DNA of 18,709 bases from an uncultured Rivibacter sp. (GCA_946480925.1 CAMLLU010000090.1:1-18709); one strand, 5' to 3'. Positions 1 to 7,234 are shown, numbered from the stretch's first letter. Program-made: numbers and translations. Notes: generated from the letters alone by a model not told the origin.

Positions 1-1
1 C

Positions 2-898
2 GGCAAGGATTCCTGCGTGGTGCTGCGCCTGGCCGAGAAGGCCTTCAAGATGCGCGTCAAAGGAGCACCCACGCCGCAAGCGGCTTCCCCCCAAGGGGGC
101 TCTCACCCTGCTTGGGACGGCCCGGCGCTGGGCGAGGGCAACGACTTCGACGGTCGCCTGCCCTTCCCGCTGCTGCACGTGGACACCGGCCACAACTTCC
201 CGGAAGTCATTGAGTTCCGCGACCGCCGCGTGGCCGAGATGGGTGAGCGCCTCGTTGTGGGCCATCTCGAAGACTCCATCAAGCGGGGCACCGTGCGCCT
301 GGCCCACCCGCTGGAATCACGCAACGGCCACCAGACCGTGACGCTGCTCGAAGCCATTGAAGAACACCGCTTCGACGTGCTGATCGGCGGAGCCCGCCGC
401 GACGAGGAGAAGGCTCGAGCCAAGGAGCGCATCTTCAGCCACCGCGACAGCTTCGGCCAATGGCAGCCCAAGGAGCAGCGCCCCGAACTCTGGACGCTGT
501 TCAACACGCGCATCAAGCCAGGCGAGCACATGCGCGCCTTCCCGATCAGCAACTGGACCGAGCTCGACGTGTGGCTTTACATCGCCCGCGAGAACATCCC
601 GCTGCCGGGCCTCTATTACGCGCACGACCGCCAGGTGATCCGCCGCAAGGGCCTGCTGGTGCCGCTCACCGACGTGACGCCGCCCGAGGCCGGTGAAACG
701 GTCGAGACCGCGCAGGTGCGCTTCCGCACCGTGGGCGACATGACCTGTACCTGCCCCGTCGAGAGCCCGGCTGCCTCGGCCGCCGAGATCGTGGCCGAAA
801 CCTTGACCGTGACCATCAGTGAGCGCGGCGCCACCCGCATGGACGACCGCACGTCGGACGCTTCGATGGAGCGTCGCAAGAAGGAAGGCTATTTCTGA
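2..898 (+). CDS. cysD: Sulfate adenylyltransferase subunit 2 (CysD), 5'-truncated by window edge
   Basis: Small catalytic subunit of ATP sulfurylase, which makes adenosine 5'-phosphosulfate from sulfate and ATP in the cytoplasm as the first step of sulfate assimilation. The frame is open from base 2 and enters inside the PP-loop ATP-binding motif (GKDS at bases 2-13), so roughly the first 40 residues lie outside the window. Typical CysD blocks follow: LPFPLLHVDTGHNF, the IGGARRDEEKARAKER block, NTRIKPGEH, and the C-terminal end SMERRKKEGYF. Between KAF and LPFPLLH there is an insert of about 33 residues (bases about 47-157) rich in P, G and A that standard CysD lacks; its DNA resembles a dispersed palindromic repeat. 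The stop overlaps the cysN start by one base (TGATG), implying translational coupling. Family assignment is secure; only the effect of the insert is uncertain. Confidence 0.96.
   Translation, partial: GKDSCVVLRLAEKAFKMRVKGAPTPQAASPQGGSHPAWDGPALGEGNDFDGRLPFPLLHVDTGHNFPEVIEFRDRRVAEMGERLVVGHLEDSIKRGTVRLAHPLESRNGHQTVTLLEAIEEHRFDVLIGGARRDEEKARAKERIFSHRDSFGQWQPKEQRPELWTLFNTRIKPGEHMRAFPISNWTELDVWLYIARENIPLPGLYYAHDRQVIRRKGLLVPLTDVTPPEAGETVETAQVRFRTVGDMTCTCPVESPAASAAEIVAETLTVTISERGATRMDDRTSDASMERRKKEGYF
60..135. repeat. REP-like GC-rich palindromic repeat inside cysD
   Basis: This stretch falls within the CysD insert and has the look of a short interspersed repeat rather than of conserved coding sequence. 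It has a C6-AA-G5 hairpin core (bases 87-99), flanked by GCCGCAAGCGGCTTC on the left and CTTGGGACGGCCCGGCG on the right. From memory, similar blocks recur in intergenic regions of Comamonadaceae-type genomes; this could not be checked here. It keeps the cysD frame open. No second copy was seen in this window. Confidence 0.5.
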
Positions 899-2226
899 TG
901 AGCACCGCCGTGACAACGACCGAACAACACGCCGACGCGGAAACGCTCACGCACCGCGCACTGCGCTTCCTCACCGCGGGCAGCGTGGACGACGGCAAGA
1001 GCACGCTGATCGGCCGCCTGCTCTACGACAGCCGCGCCATCTTGGCCGACCAGCTGGATGCTCTGGAAAAGCGCGCCGCCGGCCAGCCCATCGACCTGTC
1101 GCTGCTGACCGATGGCCTCGAGGCCGAGCGCGAGCAAGGCATCACCATCGACGTGGCCTACCGCTACTTCGCCACGCGCGCCCGCAAGTTCATCATTGCC
1201 GACGCGCCCGGCCATGAGCAGTACACCCGCAACATGGTGACGGCCGCCGCCGGCAGCGATGCTGCGGTGGTGCTGGTCGACATCACCAAGCTCGACTGGA
1301 AGACCCGCCCGGTGGCCCTGCTGCCGCAAACGCGTCGGCACTCGTTGCTGGCGCAGTTGCTGCGCGTGCCCAGCCTGGTGTTCGCGGTCAACAAGCTCGA
1401 CGCGGTGGACGACGCGAAGACCGCTTTCGAAGCCGTGCGCGAAGCCCTGCTCGCGTTTGCGCAACAGGCTGGCATGCAAGTCGCCGGCATCGTGCCCGTG
1501 TCGGCCCTCCGAGGCGACAACGTCACCTCGCCCGCGGCCGATTGGGCCAGCTGGTACAGCGGCCCGAGCCTGCTGCAGCTGCTGCACAAGCTGCCCGTCA
1601 CCGACGAGCGCCATGACGGCACGCTGCTCGTGCCCGTGCAGTACGTTGCCCGAGACCCTGGAGAAATGGGCGAAGGCACGGGCCACCAGCCGCGCACCTA
1701 CTGGGGTCGCATTGCCCACGGCAGCGTGAAGGCCGGCGACGAGGTGCAGGCCTTTCCGAGCGGCGAGGTTGCGACGGTGAAAGAAGTGCGTCGCGCCGGT
1801 GAGGTCGTGGCGTGCTGCGAAGCCGGCCAATCCGCCGGCCTCGTGCTCGACCGCCAGATCGACGTGTCGCGTGGTGACTGGCTCGCGACGCCGACGTCGC
1901 TGCAGACGACGCAGCAGTTCACTGCGACGCTCGCCTGGCTCGACACCGAGCCCGCCGTCGTTGGCCGCAAGTACTGGGTGCGACACGGTCATCGCTGGGT
2001 GCAGGCCCGCATCACCGCCATCGAGAGCCGGCTCGACATCCACACGCTCACCGACACCGATGCACACGAGCTCGCCGTCAACGAGATCGGCCGTGTGCAG
2101 GTACAGACGCAGTCACCGCTGCCCGTCGAGCCCTACGCCGACAACCGTGTGGGTGGCGCGCTCATCGTGGTGGATCCGGCCACGCACCGCACCAGCGGCG
2201 CGCTGCTGGTGAAGGCTGCGGCCTGA
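898..2226 (+). CDS. cysN: Sulfate adenylyltransferase subunit 1 (CysN), GTPase
   Basis: GTP-hydrolysing regulatory subunit of ATP sulfurylase, the partner of CysD; GTP hydrolysis drives adenosine 5'-phosphosulfate formation. The 442-residue protein is an EF-Tu-like translational GTPase. It has a P-loop GSVDDGKS at residues 28-35, the switch motif DAPGHEQYTRNM near residue 100 and the NKLD guanine-specificity motif near residue 163, followed by beta-barrel domains II and III. It is slightly shorter than E. coli CysN (about 475) and has no C-terminal CysC APS-kinase fusion. The ATG overlaps the cysD stop by one base, and the methyltransferase gene begins 24 bases after its stop, so the three are probably one operon. 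Assignment is secure. Confidence 0.97.
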   Translation: MSTAVTTTEQHADAETLTHRALRFLTAGSVDDGKSTLIGRLLYDSRAILADQLDALEKRAAGQPIDLSLLTDGLEAEREQGITIDVAYRYFATRARKFIIADAPGHEQYTRNMVTAAAGSDAAVVLVDITKLDWKTRPVALLPQTRRHSLLAQLLRVPSLVFAVNKLDAVDDAKTAFEAVREALLAFAQQAGMQVAGIVPVSALRGDNVTSPAADWASWYSGPSLLQLLHKLPVTDERHDGTLLVPVQYVARDPGEMGEGTGHQPRTYWGRIAHGSVKAGDEVQAFPSGEVATVKEVRRAGEVVACCEAGQSAGLVLDRQIDVSRGDWLATPTSLQTTQQFTATLAWLDTEPAVVGRKYWVRHGHRWVQARITAIESRLDIHTLTDTDAHELAVNEIGRVQVQTQSPLPVEPYADNRVGGALIVVDPATHRTSGALLVKAAA

Positions 2227-2250
2227 GGCCATCGAGAGGAGAGGCGCATC

Positions 2251-3060
2251 GTGGCAGTCGGTCGCGTGATCTTCATCGGAGCAGGCCCTGGGGCCGCCGA
2301 CCTCATCACCGTGCGCGGCGCCCGCCGCCTGGCCGATGCTGAGGTCGTGCTGTTCGATGCGCTCACCGACCCGTCGCTGCGCGACCTGGCACCCAATGCT
2401 CAGTGGGTCGACGTGGGCAAGCGCGGCTTTTCCGGTTTGCCCGGCTGCGATGCCAACGGGCAGGCACGCATCAACAAGCTGCTGGTGAAGTACGCGCTCG
2501 ACGGCCACGTGGTCGTCCGACTCAAAGGCGGCGACCCGAGCGTGTTCGGGCGGCTCGAAGAAGAGCTCGAAGCCCTGGCCGCACACTGCATCCCGAGCGA
2601 AGTGGTACCGGGCGTGACAGCTGCCATTGCGGCAGCAGCCGCCACGCAGCGCCCGCTCACCCGCCGTGGCAGTGGCCGCAGCGTGAGCCTGTCCACAGCC
2701 ATGACGCAAGACGGCGACCTTCGCGCTTCACGCAGTGCCGACACTGAAGTGTTCTACATGGCCGGCCGGCAGCTCGGCGCCCTGGCACGTCGCCTTGCCG
2801 AAGAAGGCTGGCCTGAGGGCACACCCGTCAGCGTGATCTCCCGCGCCGGCTGGCCCGACCAGGTGCACAGCGAGCACACGGTGGCCGACCTGGCACAAGG
2901 CGGCGCGCTGCATGCCGGCCGCCCCACGGTCGTGACGGTGGGCATCGGGGCCACCCCCGTGGGCGGGGCGCTGCAGGCACGTGTTGACCAGCCTCAACCT
3001 TTTGCGCAGAAGGGTCAGGACCAAGCCGCACAACCGAGCGTGGAGTGCCCCAACCCCTAA
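2251..3060 (+). CDS. cobA: Uroporphyrinogen-III C-methyltransferase (SUMT)
   Basis: S-adenosylmethionine-dependent methylation of uroporphyrinogen III to precorrin-2, the branch point to siroheme (cofactor of sulfite and nitrite reductases) and cobalamin. The 269-residue protein starts with the tetrapyrrole-methylase glycine-rich motif VIFIGAGPGAADLITVRG and has VVRLKGGDPSVFGR near residue 90, EVVPGVTAA near residue 117, and the later motif ISRAGWPDQ. It is the stand-alone form, without the CysG dehydrogenase/ferrochelatase domain. The GTG start is supported by AGGAGAGG about six bases upstream. Lying just after cysDN, it most likely serves siroheme for assimilatory sulfite reductase rather than B12 (inference). 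The last 30 or so residues are a low-complexity polar tail. It could equally be named cysG-like. Confidence 0.93.
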   Translation: MAVGRVIFIGAGPGAADLITVRGARRLADAEVVLFDALTDPSLRDLAPNAQWVDVGKRGFSGLPGCDANGQARINKLLVKYALDGHVVVRLKGGDPSVFGRLEEELEALAAHCIPSEVVPGVTAAIAAAAATQRPLTRRGSGRSVSLSTAMTQDGDLRASRSADTEVFYMAGRQLGALARRLAEEGWPEGTPVSVISRAGWPDQVHSEHTVADLAQGGALHAGRPTVVTVGIGATPVGGALQARVDQPQPFAQKGQDQAAQPSVECPNP

Positions 3061-3154
3061 AATTCCGGGTTTGCCCCGACTGCAAATCCCAGCCAGTCAA
3101 CCCCACCGACACATACATAAGCCGACAGGCGCAACCTTTCACTGAAGAACCGCC

Positions 3155-3478
3155 ATGACTCACGTCGTCACTGAAGCCTGCATCCGTTGCAAATACACCG
3201 ACTGCGTGGACGTGTGTCCCGTCGATTGCTTCCGCGAAGGCCCGAACTTCCTGGTGATCGACCCCGATGAATGCATCGACTGCGCGGTGTGCATCCCCGA
3301 GTGCCCCGTCAACGCCATCCTGCCCGAGGAAGACGTGCCTGGCGACCAGCAGAAATTCATCGCCATCAACCTCGATCTGTCGAAGAAATGGCCCAGCATC
3401 ACCAAGCGCAAGGCCTCGCTGCCCGACGCCGACGAGTGGAAAGACAAGACCGACAAGCTCGGTGAACTGATCCGTTGA
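3155..3478 (+). CDS. fdxA: 7Fe ferredoxin, [3Fe-4S][4Fe-4S] (FdxA type)
   Basis: Small soluble low-potential electron carrier, 107 residues. The N-terminal half has two cysteine clusters: C9, C12, C17, C21, C25 ([17 protein letters not shown]) and C40, C43, C46, C50 ([11 protein letters not shown]). The C-x7-C-x3-C spacing of the first cluster together with C50 is the Azotobacter FdI pattern for one [3Fe-4S] and one [4Fe-4S] cluster. The remaining 50 residues are the usual FdxA extension. The start is ATG with a modest GAAG eight bases upstream. The 94-base gap after the methyltransferase gene has no promoter I can defend. The ferredoxin reductase gene follows directly, so the two proteins are probably redox partners. 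The family identity is very clear; the physiological acceptor is not shown. Confidence 0.95.
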   Translation: MTHVVTEACIRCKYTDCVDVCPVDCFREGPNFLVIDPDECIDCAVCIPECPVNAILPEEDVPGDQQKFIAINLDLSKKWPSITKRKASLPDADEWKDKTDKLGELIR

Positions 3479-3514
3479 TCGAGCGGCTGCCCCGGTGGCA
3501 GCGGCCGATCGGCC
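3477..3514 (+). promoter_or_regulatory. Nested GC-rich hairpin between fdxA and the reductase gene
   Basis: GCTGCC (3486-3491) pairs with GGCAGC (3497-3502) over a five-base loop, and outside it GATCG (3477-3481) pairs with CGATC (3506-3510). It ends in the perfect palindrome GGCCGATCGGCC (3503-3514). It sits between the fdxA stop and the preferred reductase ATG. It has no T tract, so it could be an mRNA processing or attenuation structure. Function is inferred only. Confidence 0.35.
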
Positions 3515-3531
3515 CTTACCCCAGCAAGACC

Positions 3532-4632
3532 ATGGATCCCCTTCTGAACCCCGAAATCACCAAGACCGCCGGCTCTCACGATGGCCCCATCGAAACCGAT
3601 GCCGTCATCGTCGGCGCCGGCCCTGTGGGCCTGTTCCAGGTGTTCGAACTCGGTCTGCTGGAGGTCAAGGCGCACATCATCGACTCGCTGGCCTACCCCG
3701 GTGGCCAGTGCATCGAGCTCTACCCCGACAAGCCCATCTACGACATCCCGGCCGTGCCCATGTGCACTGGCAAGGAACTCACCGACAACCTGCTCAAGCA
3801 GATCGAGCCGTTCGGTGCGACCTTCCACCTCGGCCAGGAAGTCACCGTCGTTCAGAAGCAGGACGATAGCCGCTTCTACGTCGAGACCGCCAAGGGCACC
3901 CGCTTTCTCACCAAGACCATCTTCATCGCCGGTGGCGTGGGTTCGTTCCAGCCGCGCACGCTGAGGGTCGATGGGCTCGAGAAGTTCGACGACACGCAAG
4001 TCTTCTACCGCGTGAAGAATCCGGCACAGTTCGCCGGCAAGAACCTCCTGATCGTGGGCGGGGGCGATTCGGCGCTCGACTGGGCCCTGAACTTCGCACA
4101 GGAAGGCCCCAACAAGGCCGAGAGCGTGATCCTCGTGCATCGTCGCGACGGCTTCCGCGCAGCTCCGGCCAGCGTCGCCAAGATGAAGGAGCTGTGCGAC
4201 GCCTACGAGATGCAGTTCATCGTGGGCCAGGTCACCGGCTACGAAGAAAAGGACGGCGTGCTCACCGGCGCCAAGGTGACCGGCGGCGACGGCGTCACCC
4301 GCGTGGTGCCGCTGGACATGCTGCTCGTATTCTTCGGCCTAAGCCCCAAGCTCGGCCCCATCGCCGAATGGGGGCTGAACCTCGAGCGCAAGCAGATCGT
4401 GGTGGACACGGAGAAGTTCGAGACCAACATCCCGGGCATCTTCGCGGTAGGCGACGTCAACACCTATCCGGGCAAGAAGAAGCTCATCCTCTCGGGCTTC
4501 CACGAAGCGGCATTGGCGGCCTTCGGCGCTGCGCCGTACATCTTCCCGGAGAAGCGCATCCATCTGCAGTACACGACCACCAGCCCGAAGCTGCACAAGG
4601 TGCTGGGCGTGGAGACGCCAACCTTCGACTGA
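3532..4632 (+). CDS. Ferredoxin--NADP+ reductase, thioredoxin-reductase-like type
   Basis: FAD enzyme passing electrons between NADPH and ferredoxin. With this start it has 366 residues. An FAD-binding Rossmann motif ([20 protein letters not shown]) lies near the N-terminus, followed by [20 protein letters not shown], an NADPH-binding motif ([16 protein letters not shown]) in mid-protein, and a late FAD motif [15 protein letters not shown]. There is no thioredoxin-reductase CxxC active-site pair, which separates this class from TrxB. I chose the ATG at 3532 because family members begin shortly before the FAD motif. A TTG at 3475 that overlaps the fdxA stop would add 19 residues. Neither start has a strong ribosome binding site. 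It follows fdxA and precedes a terminator, so fdxA and this gene likely form one unit. Confidence 0.92.
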   Translation: MDPLLNPEITKTAGSHDGPIETDAVIVGAGPVGLFQVFELGLLEVKAHIIDSLAYPGGQCIELYPDKPIYDIPAVPMCTGKELTDNLLKQIEPFGATFHLGQEVTVVQKQDDSRFYVETAKGTRFLTKTIFIAGGVGSFQPRTLRVDGLEKFDDTQVFYRVKNPAQFAGKNLLIVGGGDSALDWALNFAQEGPNKAESVILVHRRDGFRAAPASVAKMKELCDAYEMQFIVGQVTGYEEKDGVLTGAKVTGGDGVTRVVPLDMLLVFFGLSPKLGPIAEWGLNLERKQIVVDTEKFETNIPGIFAVGDVNTYPGKKKLILSGFHEAALAAFGAAPYIFPEKRIHLQYTTTSPKLHKVLGVETPTFD

Positions 4633-4651
4633 CGCGTTTCGCGCCTGGCCC

Positions 4652-4681
4652 AGAAGCCCGCTCCGTGCGGGCTTCTTCGTT
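4652..4681 (+). terminator. Rho-independent terminator after ferredoxin reductase gene
   Basis: AGAAGCCCGC (4652-4661) pairs perfectly with GCGGGCTTCT (4667-4676) over the loop TCCGT, followed by a short mixed T-rich tail (TCGTT). It lies about 20 bases after the reductase stop and before the riboswitch leader, separating the two transcription units. Confidence 0.85.
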
Positions 4682-4690
4682 CATGGGCGG

Positions 4691-4729
4691 CATAATCCGC
4701 CCTGCGCCGAGCGGCTGACCGTCGGCGCA
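4691..4729 (+). promoter_or_regulatory. Possible -10 element and leader hairpin upstream of the TPP aptamer
   Basis: CATAAT at 4691-4696 resembles a sigma-70 -10 hexamer and lies inside a small GGCGG/CCGCC dyad; no good -35 is visible. An 8-bp inverted repeat, TGCGCCGA (4703-4710) and TCGGCGCA (4722-4729), follows and ends a few bases before the aptamer, so it would fold at the very 5' end of the transcript if CATAAT is used. Confidence 0.3.
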
Positions 4730-4731
4730 TT

Positions 4732-4811
4732 CGCTAGGGGTGTTGGGCTTCAAAGCCCGACTGAGAGAGTCCCTTTGAACCTGACTGAGGTAATCCTCGC
4801 GCAGGGAAGCG
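4732..4811 (+). ncRNA. TPP (THI-box) riboswitch aptamer
   Basis: The RNA contains the conserved thi-box parts in order: P1 strand CGCT (4732-4735) with AGGGGTG; a P3 hairpin GGGCTT-CA-AAGCCC (4745-4758); CTGAGAG; CCCTTTGAACCTGA; a GAGG-TAAT-CCTC stem; and CGCAGGGAAGCG, whose AGCG (4808-4811) closes P1. This is the thiamin-pyrophosphate aptamer, which normally represses the downstream gene when TPP is plentiful. It precedes only the TonB-dependent receptor at 4888, making that gene the sole evident target. Identity is very secure. Confidence 0.96.
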
Positions 4812-4812
4812 T

Positions 4813-4846
4813 GGTGCAGCAACTCACTCCCTCTCGGCGCTGCACC
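4813..4846 (+). promoter_or_regulatory. Candidate expression-platform hairpin of the TPP riboswitch
   Basis: GGTGCAGC (4813-4820) and GCTGCACC (4839-4846) form a perfect 8-bp stem over an 18-base loop, starting one base after the aptamer P1 helix. No T tract follows and the stem does not cover the ribosome binding site (AAGGAAG, 4874-4880), so neither simple termination nor simple occlusion is obvious. It could be a Rho-related or pausing structure. Inference. Confidence 0.45.
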
Positions 4847-4887
4847 CAGACGCCGACCTGCCATCGCTCCACCAAGGAAGTACGACG

Positions 4888-7080
4888 ATGGCATCCAACC
4901 GAGCCACATTCCTTCATCGACCCGCGCCGCTGGCAGTTGCCGTGCTGGCCTTGATGGCTGCCGAGGCGCGCTCGCAATCCACCGACCTGCCATCCGTCAC
5001 GGTGACGGGGCGCTCACCCGAATCGGCCGCCAGTGTGAGCGGCTTCGGCGACGTACCGCTGTCACGCCAGCCGCTGCAAGCCGCCGTCATCAGCGCAGAG
5101 CGCCTTGCCGACAGCGGCACGCGAACGCTGGCGGACATTACGCGTTTCGATGCCAGCCTGGGTGACGCCTACAACTCCGAGGGCTACTGGAGCAACTTCA
5201 CGATCCGCGGCTTCGCAATCGACAACCGCTACAACTACCGGCGCGATGGCCTGCCCATCAACGCCGAAACCTCCATCGGGCTCGAGAACAAGTCGCGCGT
5301 CGAAGTGCTCAAGGGCACGAGTGGCATGCAGGCCGGCACCAGCGCACCCGGCGGGCTTGTGAACCTGGTCGTGAAGCGGCCCGAAGGCACGACGCGCTCG
5401 GTCGGGCTGGGCTGGCGGCAGGACAACACCTACGGCGTCTGGGCAGACATTGGCCAGCGATTCGGTGACAACGAAGCATTCGGTCTGCGCGTGAACGCCG
5501 CACACGAAGAGCTCGACCCACGCACGCGCAACCTCAAAGGTCAACGCAGCCTCCTGGCGGCGGCGGGCGACTGGCGCGTGAGCCACGACACGCTGATCGA
5601 AGCCGAAGTCGAATGGAGCAAGCAGACCCAGCCCAGCGTGCCCGGCATGAGCCTGCTGGGCAACACGCTGCCCGACGCCAGCCGCTTCGACCCACGCACC
5701 AACTTCAACAACCAGCCCTGGTCGCAACCCGTCGTGCTGGAGGGCACCACCGCTTCACTGCGGCTGCAACAGCGGCTGTCCGACTCGTGGCGCGCGGTGG
5801 CGCACTACGGCAACCAGCAACTCACCAGCGACGATCGCCTGGCCTTCGCCTTCGGCTGCAGTGCCGAAGGCAACTTCGACCGCTATTGCAGCGGTGGCAC
5901 CTACGATCTGTACGACTACCGCAGCGACAACGAAAAGCGCCACACGCAAGCGTTGGACCTGGGGCTTCAGGGCAAGCTGCAGACAGGCGGCATCTCACAC
6001 GATCTCGGTGCCGGCGTGCTGTTCGCGCAATTCAAGGCGCGTTTCCAGCCCCAGGCCTTCAACCGCTCCTTTGCCCTGAGCGACGGGCCCGGCGATGATC
6101 CCTCGGGAGTTGGCAACATCGGCGGTGGTTTGGTCACACGGCCCGCACCGGAGATGGACGACCCAAGCACGAACCGCACCGAGCGCAGCACCGAGTTCTA
6201 CCTTCGCGACGCCATCACGCTGACGCCGCGCTGGAGCGCGTGGCTGGGCCTGCGACACACACGCCTCGAGCGCCAGAGCGTGCTGACTGGCGGCGCCGAG
6301 CCGACCGATTACGCCCAGAACGTCACGACACCCTGGCTGGCACTGAGCCACGCGTTCACGCCGGAGTTGATGGCCTATGCGAGCTGGGGCCGTGGTGTCG
6401 AATCGGAGGTCGTGCCCAACCGCGAGCGTTTCACCAACCAGGGCCAGGCACTGCCCGCACTCAAGAGCCGGCAGGTCGAGCTGGGTGTCAAAGGCAGTGG
6501 CGATCCGCTGGGCTGGAGCGTGGCAGCCTTCGACGTCGAGCGCCCCCGCTATGCCAACGTCGGCTCCAACTGCTTCGACGATACGGCAGGCGACACCTGC
6601 ACGCGCCAACCCGATGGCCGGCAACACCATCGCGGCCTGGAGGCCGAAGCAGAGCTGAAGGTGAATGCTCTGGCGCTGCAGGCCGGCGCGATGCTGCTCG
6701 ACGCCAAGAATCGCGGCGTGACGAGCAACCCGGCCATCGACGGCAAGCGGCCGGTCAACGTGCCCAAGCGCACGTTCAAGCTCAATGCGGTCTATCGCGT
6801 CGAAGCCCTGCCCGGCCTCAGCGCGGCGGGCGGCCTCGTGTACGAAGGCGAACGCATGGTGCTTCAGGACAACAGCATCTCCATCCCCGGCTGGACGAGG
6901 CTGGACGCCGCCTTGCGTTACGAGCACCGCGTGGCGAGCCGCCTGTTCACCTGGCGGCTGGGCGTGGACAACCTGACCGACAAGCGGGCGTGGAAAGAAT
7001 CGCCGCTGCAGTTCGATCACGTGTACCTGTATCCCCTGCAACCGCGCACGTGGCGGCTTTCTTTGCAAGCGGACTTGTGA
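4888..7080 (+). CDS. TonB-dependent outer-membrane receptor under TPP riboswitch control
   Basis: Predicted 730-residue outer-membrane transporter energised by TonB-ExbBD. Residues 1-30 form a signal peptide ending near AEARSQ. A TonB-box-like LPSVTVTG follows, then a plug domain (about 45-165) with NFTIRGF, RRDGLPIN, VEVLKGTSGMQAGTSAPGGLVNLVVKRP, and a long beta-barrel ending in RTWRLSLQADL. Two close cysteine pairs (C324/C334 and C562/C571) probably form disulfides in surface loops. Sequence style is that of siderophore receptors of the FhuA/FhuE/FpvA group, and automatic annotation would say siderophore receptor. The TPP riboswitch immediately upstream instead argues for uptake of thiamin, its phosphates or a precursor. 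The ATG is preceded by AAGGAAG with seven bases of spacing. No inner-membrane partner is adjacent. Fold is secure; the substrate is inferred. Confidence 0.93.
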   Translation: MASNRATFLHRPAPLAVAVLALMAAEARSQSTDLPSVTVTGRSPESAASVSGFGDVPLSRQPLQAAVISAERLADSGTRTLADITRFDASLGDAYNSEGYWSNFTIRGFAIDNRYNYRRDGLPINAETSIGLENKSRVEVLKGTSGMQAGTSAPGGLVNLVVKRPEGTTRSVGLGWRQDNTYGVWADIGQRFGDNEAFGLRVNAAHEELDPRTRNLKGQRSLLAAAGDWRVSHDTLIEAEVEWSKQTQPSVPGMSLLGNTLPDASRFDPRTNFNNQPWSQPVVLEGTTASLRLQQRLSDSWRAVAHYGNQQLTSDDRLAFAFGCSAEGNFDRYCSGGTYDLYDYRSDNEKRHTQALDLGLQGKLQTGGISHDLGAGVLFAQFKARFQPQAFNRSFALSDGPGDDPSGVGNIGGGLVTRPAPEMDDPSTNRTERSTEFYLRDAITLTPRWSAWLGLRHTRLERQSVLTGGAEPTDYAQNVTTPWLALSHAFTPELMAYASWGRGVESEVVPNRERFTNQGQALPALKSRQVELGVKGSGDPLGWSVAAFDVERPRYANVGSNCFDDTAGDTCTRQPDGRQHHRGLEAEAELKVNALALQAGAMLLDAKNRGVTSNPAIDGKRPVNVPKRTFKLNAVYRVEALPGLSAAGGLVYEGERMVLQDNSISIPGWTRLDAALRYEHRVASRLFTWRLGVDNLTDKRAWKESPLQFDHVYLYPLQPRTWRLSLQADL

Positions 7081-7104
7081 GCCCCGAAAAAAACTGTCTA
7101 TAAT
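7075..7104 (+). promoter_or_regulatory. Sigma-70 promoter of tRNA-Asn
   Basis: A perfect -10 hexamer TATAAT (7099-7104) is preceded, with an 18-base spacer, by TTGTGA (7075-7080). This -35-like box includes the TGA stop codon of the TonB receptor gene. The tRNA begins 12 bases after the -10, so the transcription start would be only a few bases before the mature 5' end. Confidence 0.75.
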
Positions 7105-7116
7105 GCAAGGCTCTGT

Positions 7117-7192
7117 TCCCCGATAGCTCAGTCGGTAGAGCGCCGGACTGTTAATCCGTAGGTCCCTGGTTCGAGCCCAGGTCGGGGAGCCA
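7117..7192 (+). tRNA. tRNA-Asn (anticodon GUU), CCA encoded
   Basis: Full cloverleaf of 76 bases. The acceptor TCCCCGA pairs with TCGGGGA (7182-7188), followed by discriminator G and an encoded CCA. D-arm AGCTCAGTCGGTAGAGC; anticodon loop CTGTTAA gives anticodon GTT, asparagine; T-arm CCTGG-TTCGAGC-CCAGG. It has its own promoter and a terminator just downstream. The tRNA is also a conceivable integration site for neighbouring DNA, but no integrase or repeated tRNA 3' end is visible here. Confidence 0.98.
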
Positions 7193-7201
7193 AAAAAACG
7201 T

Positions 7202-7234
7202 AAAAGCCAGCAGGTCACCCCTGCTGGCTTTTTT
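7202..7234. terminator. Bidirectional rho-independent terminator between tRNA-Asn and nag operon
   Basis: AGCCAGCAGG (7205-7214) pairs perfectly with CCTGCTGGCT (7220-7229) over TCACC. A T tract follows on the plus strand (7229-7234), and an A-rich tract precedes it (7192-7205), giving a T-rich tail on the minus strand. It can end the tRNA transcript from the left and the nag operon from the right. Bases 7235-7323, between it and the nagL stop, show nothing else recognisable. Confidence 0.9.

Noticed and set aside
889..2067. Long minus-strand open frame opposite cysN (392 codons)
   Set aside because: No recognisable motif, histidine/glycine/alanine-rich composition typical of antisense frames in GC-rich genes, and full overlap with a certain cysN.
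3058..3118. TAAAAT (3058-3063) and TACATA (near 3113) as fdxA promoter -10 boxes
   Set aside because: Neither has a -35-like hexamer at a suitable distance; too weak to annotate.
4888..7080. Simple siderophore receptor annotation
   Set aside because: Fold similarity alone does not give the cargo, and the TPP riboswitch immediately upstream points to a thiamin-related compound.
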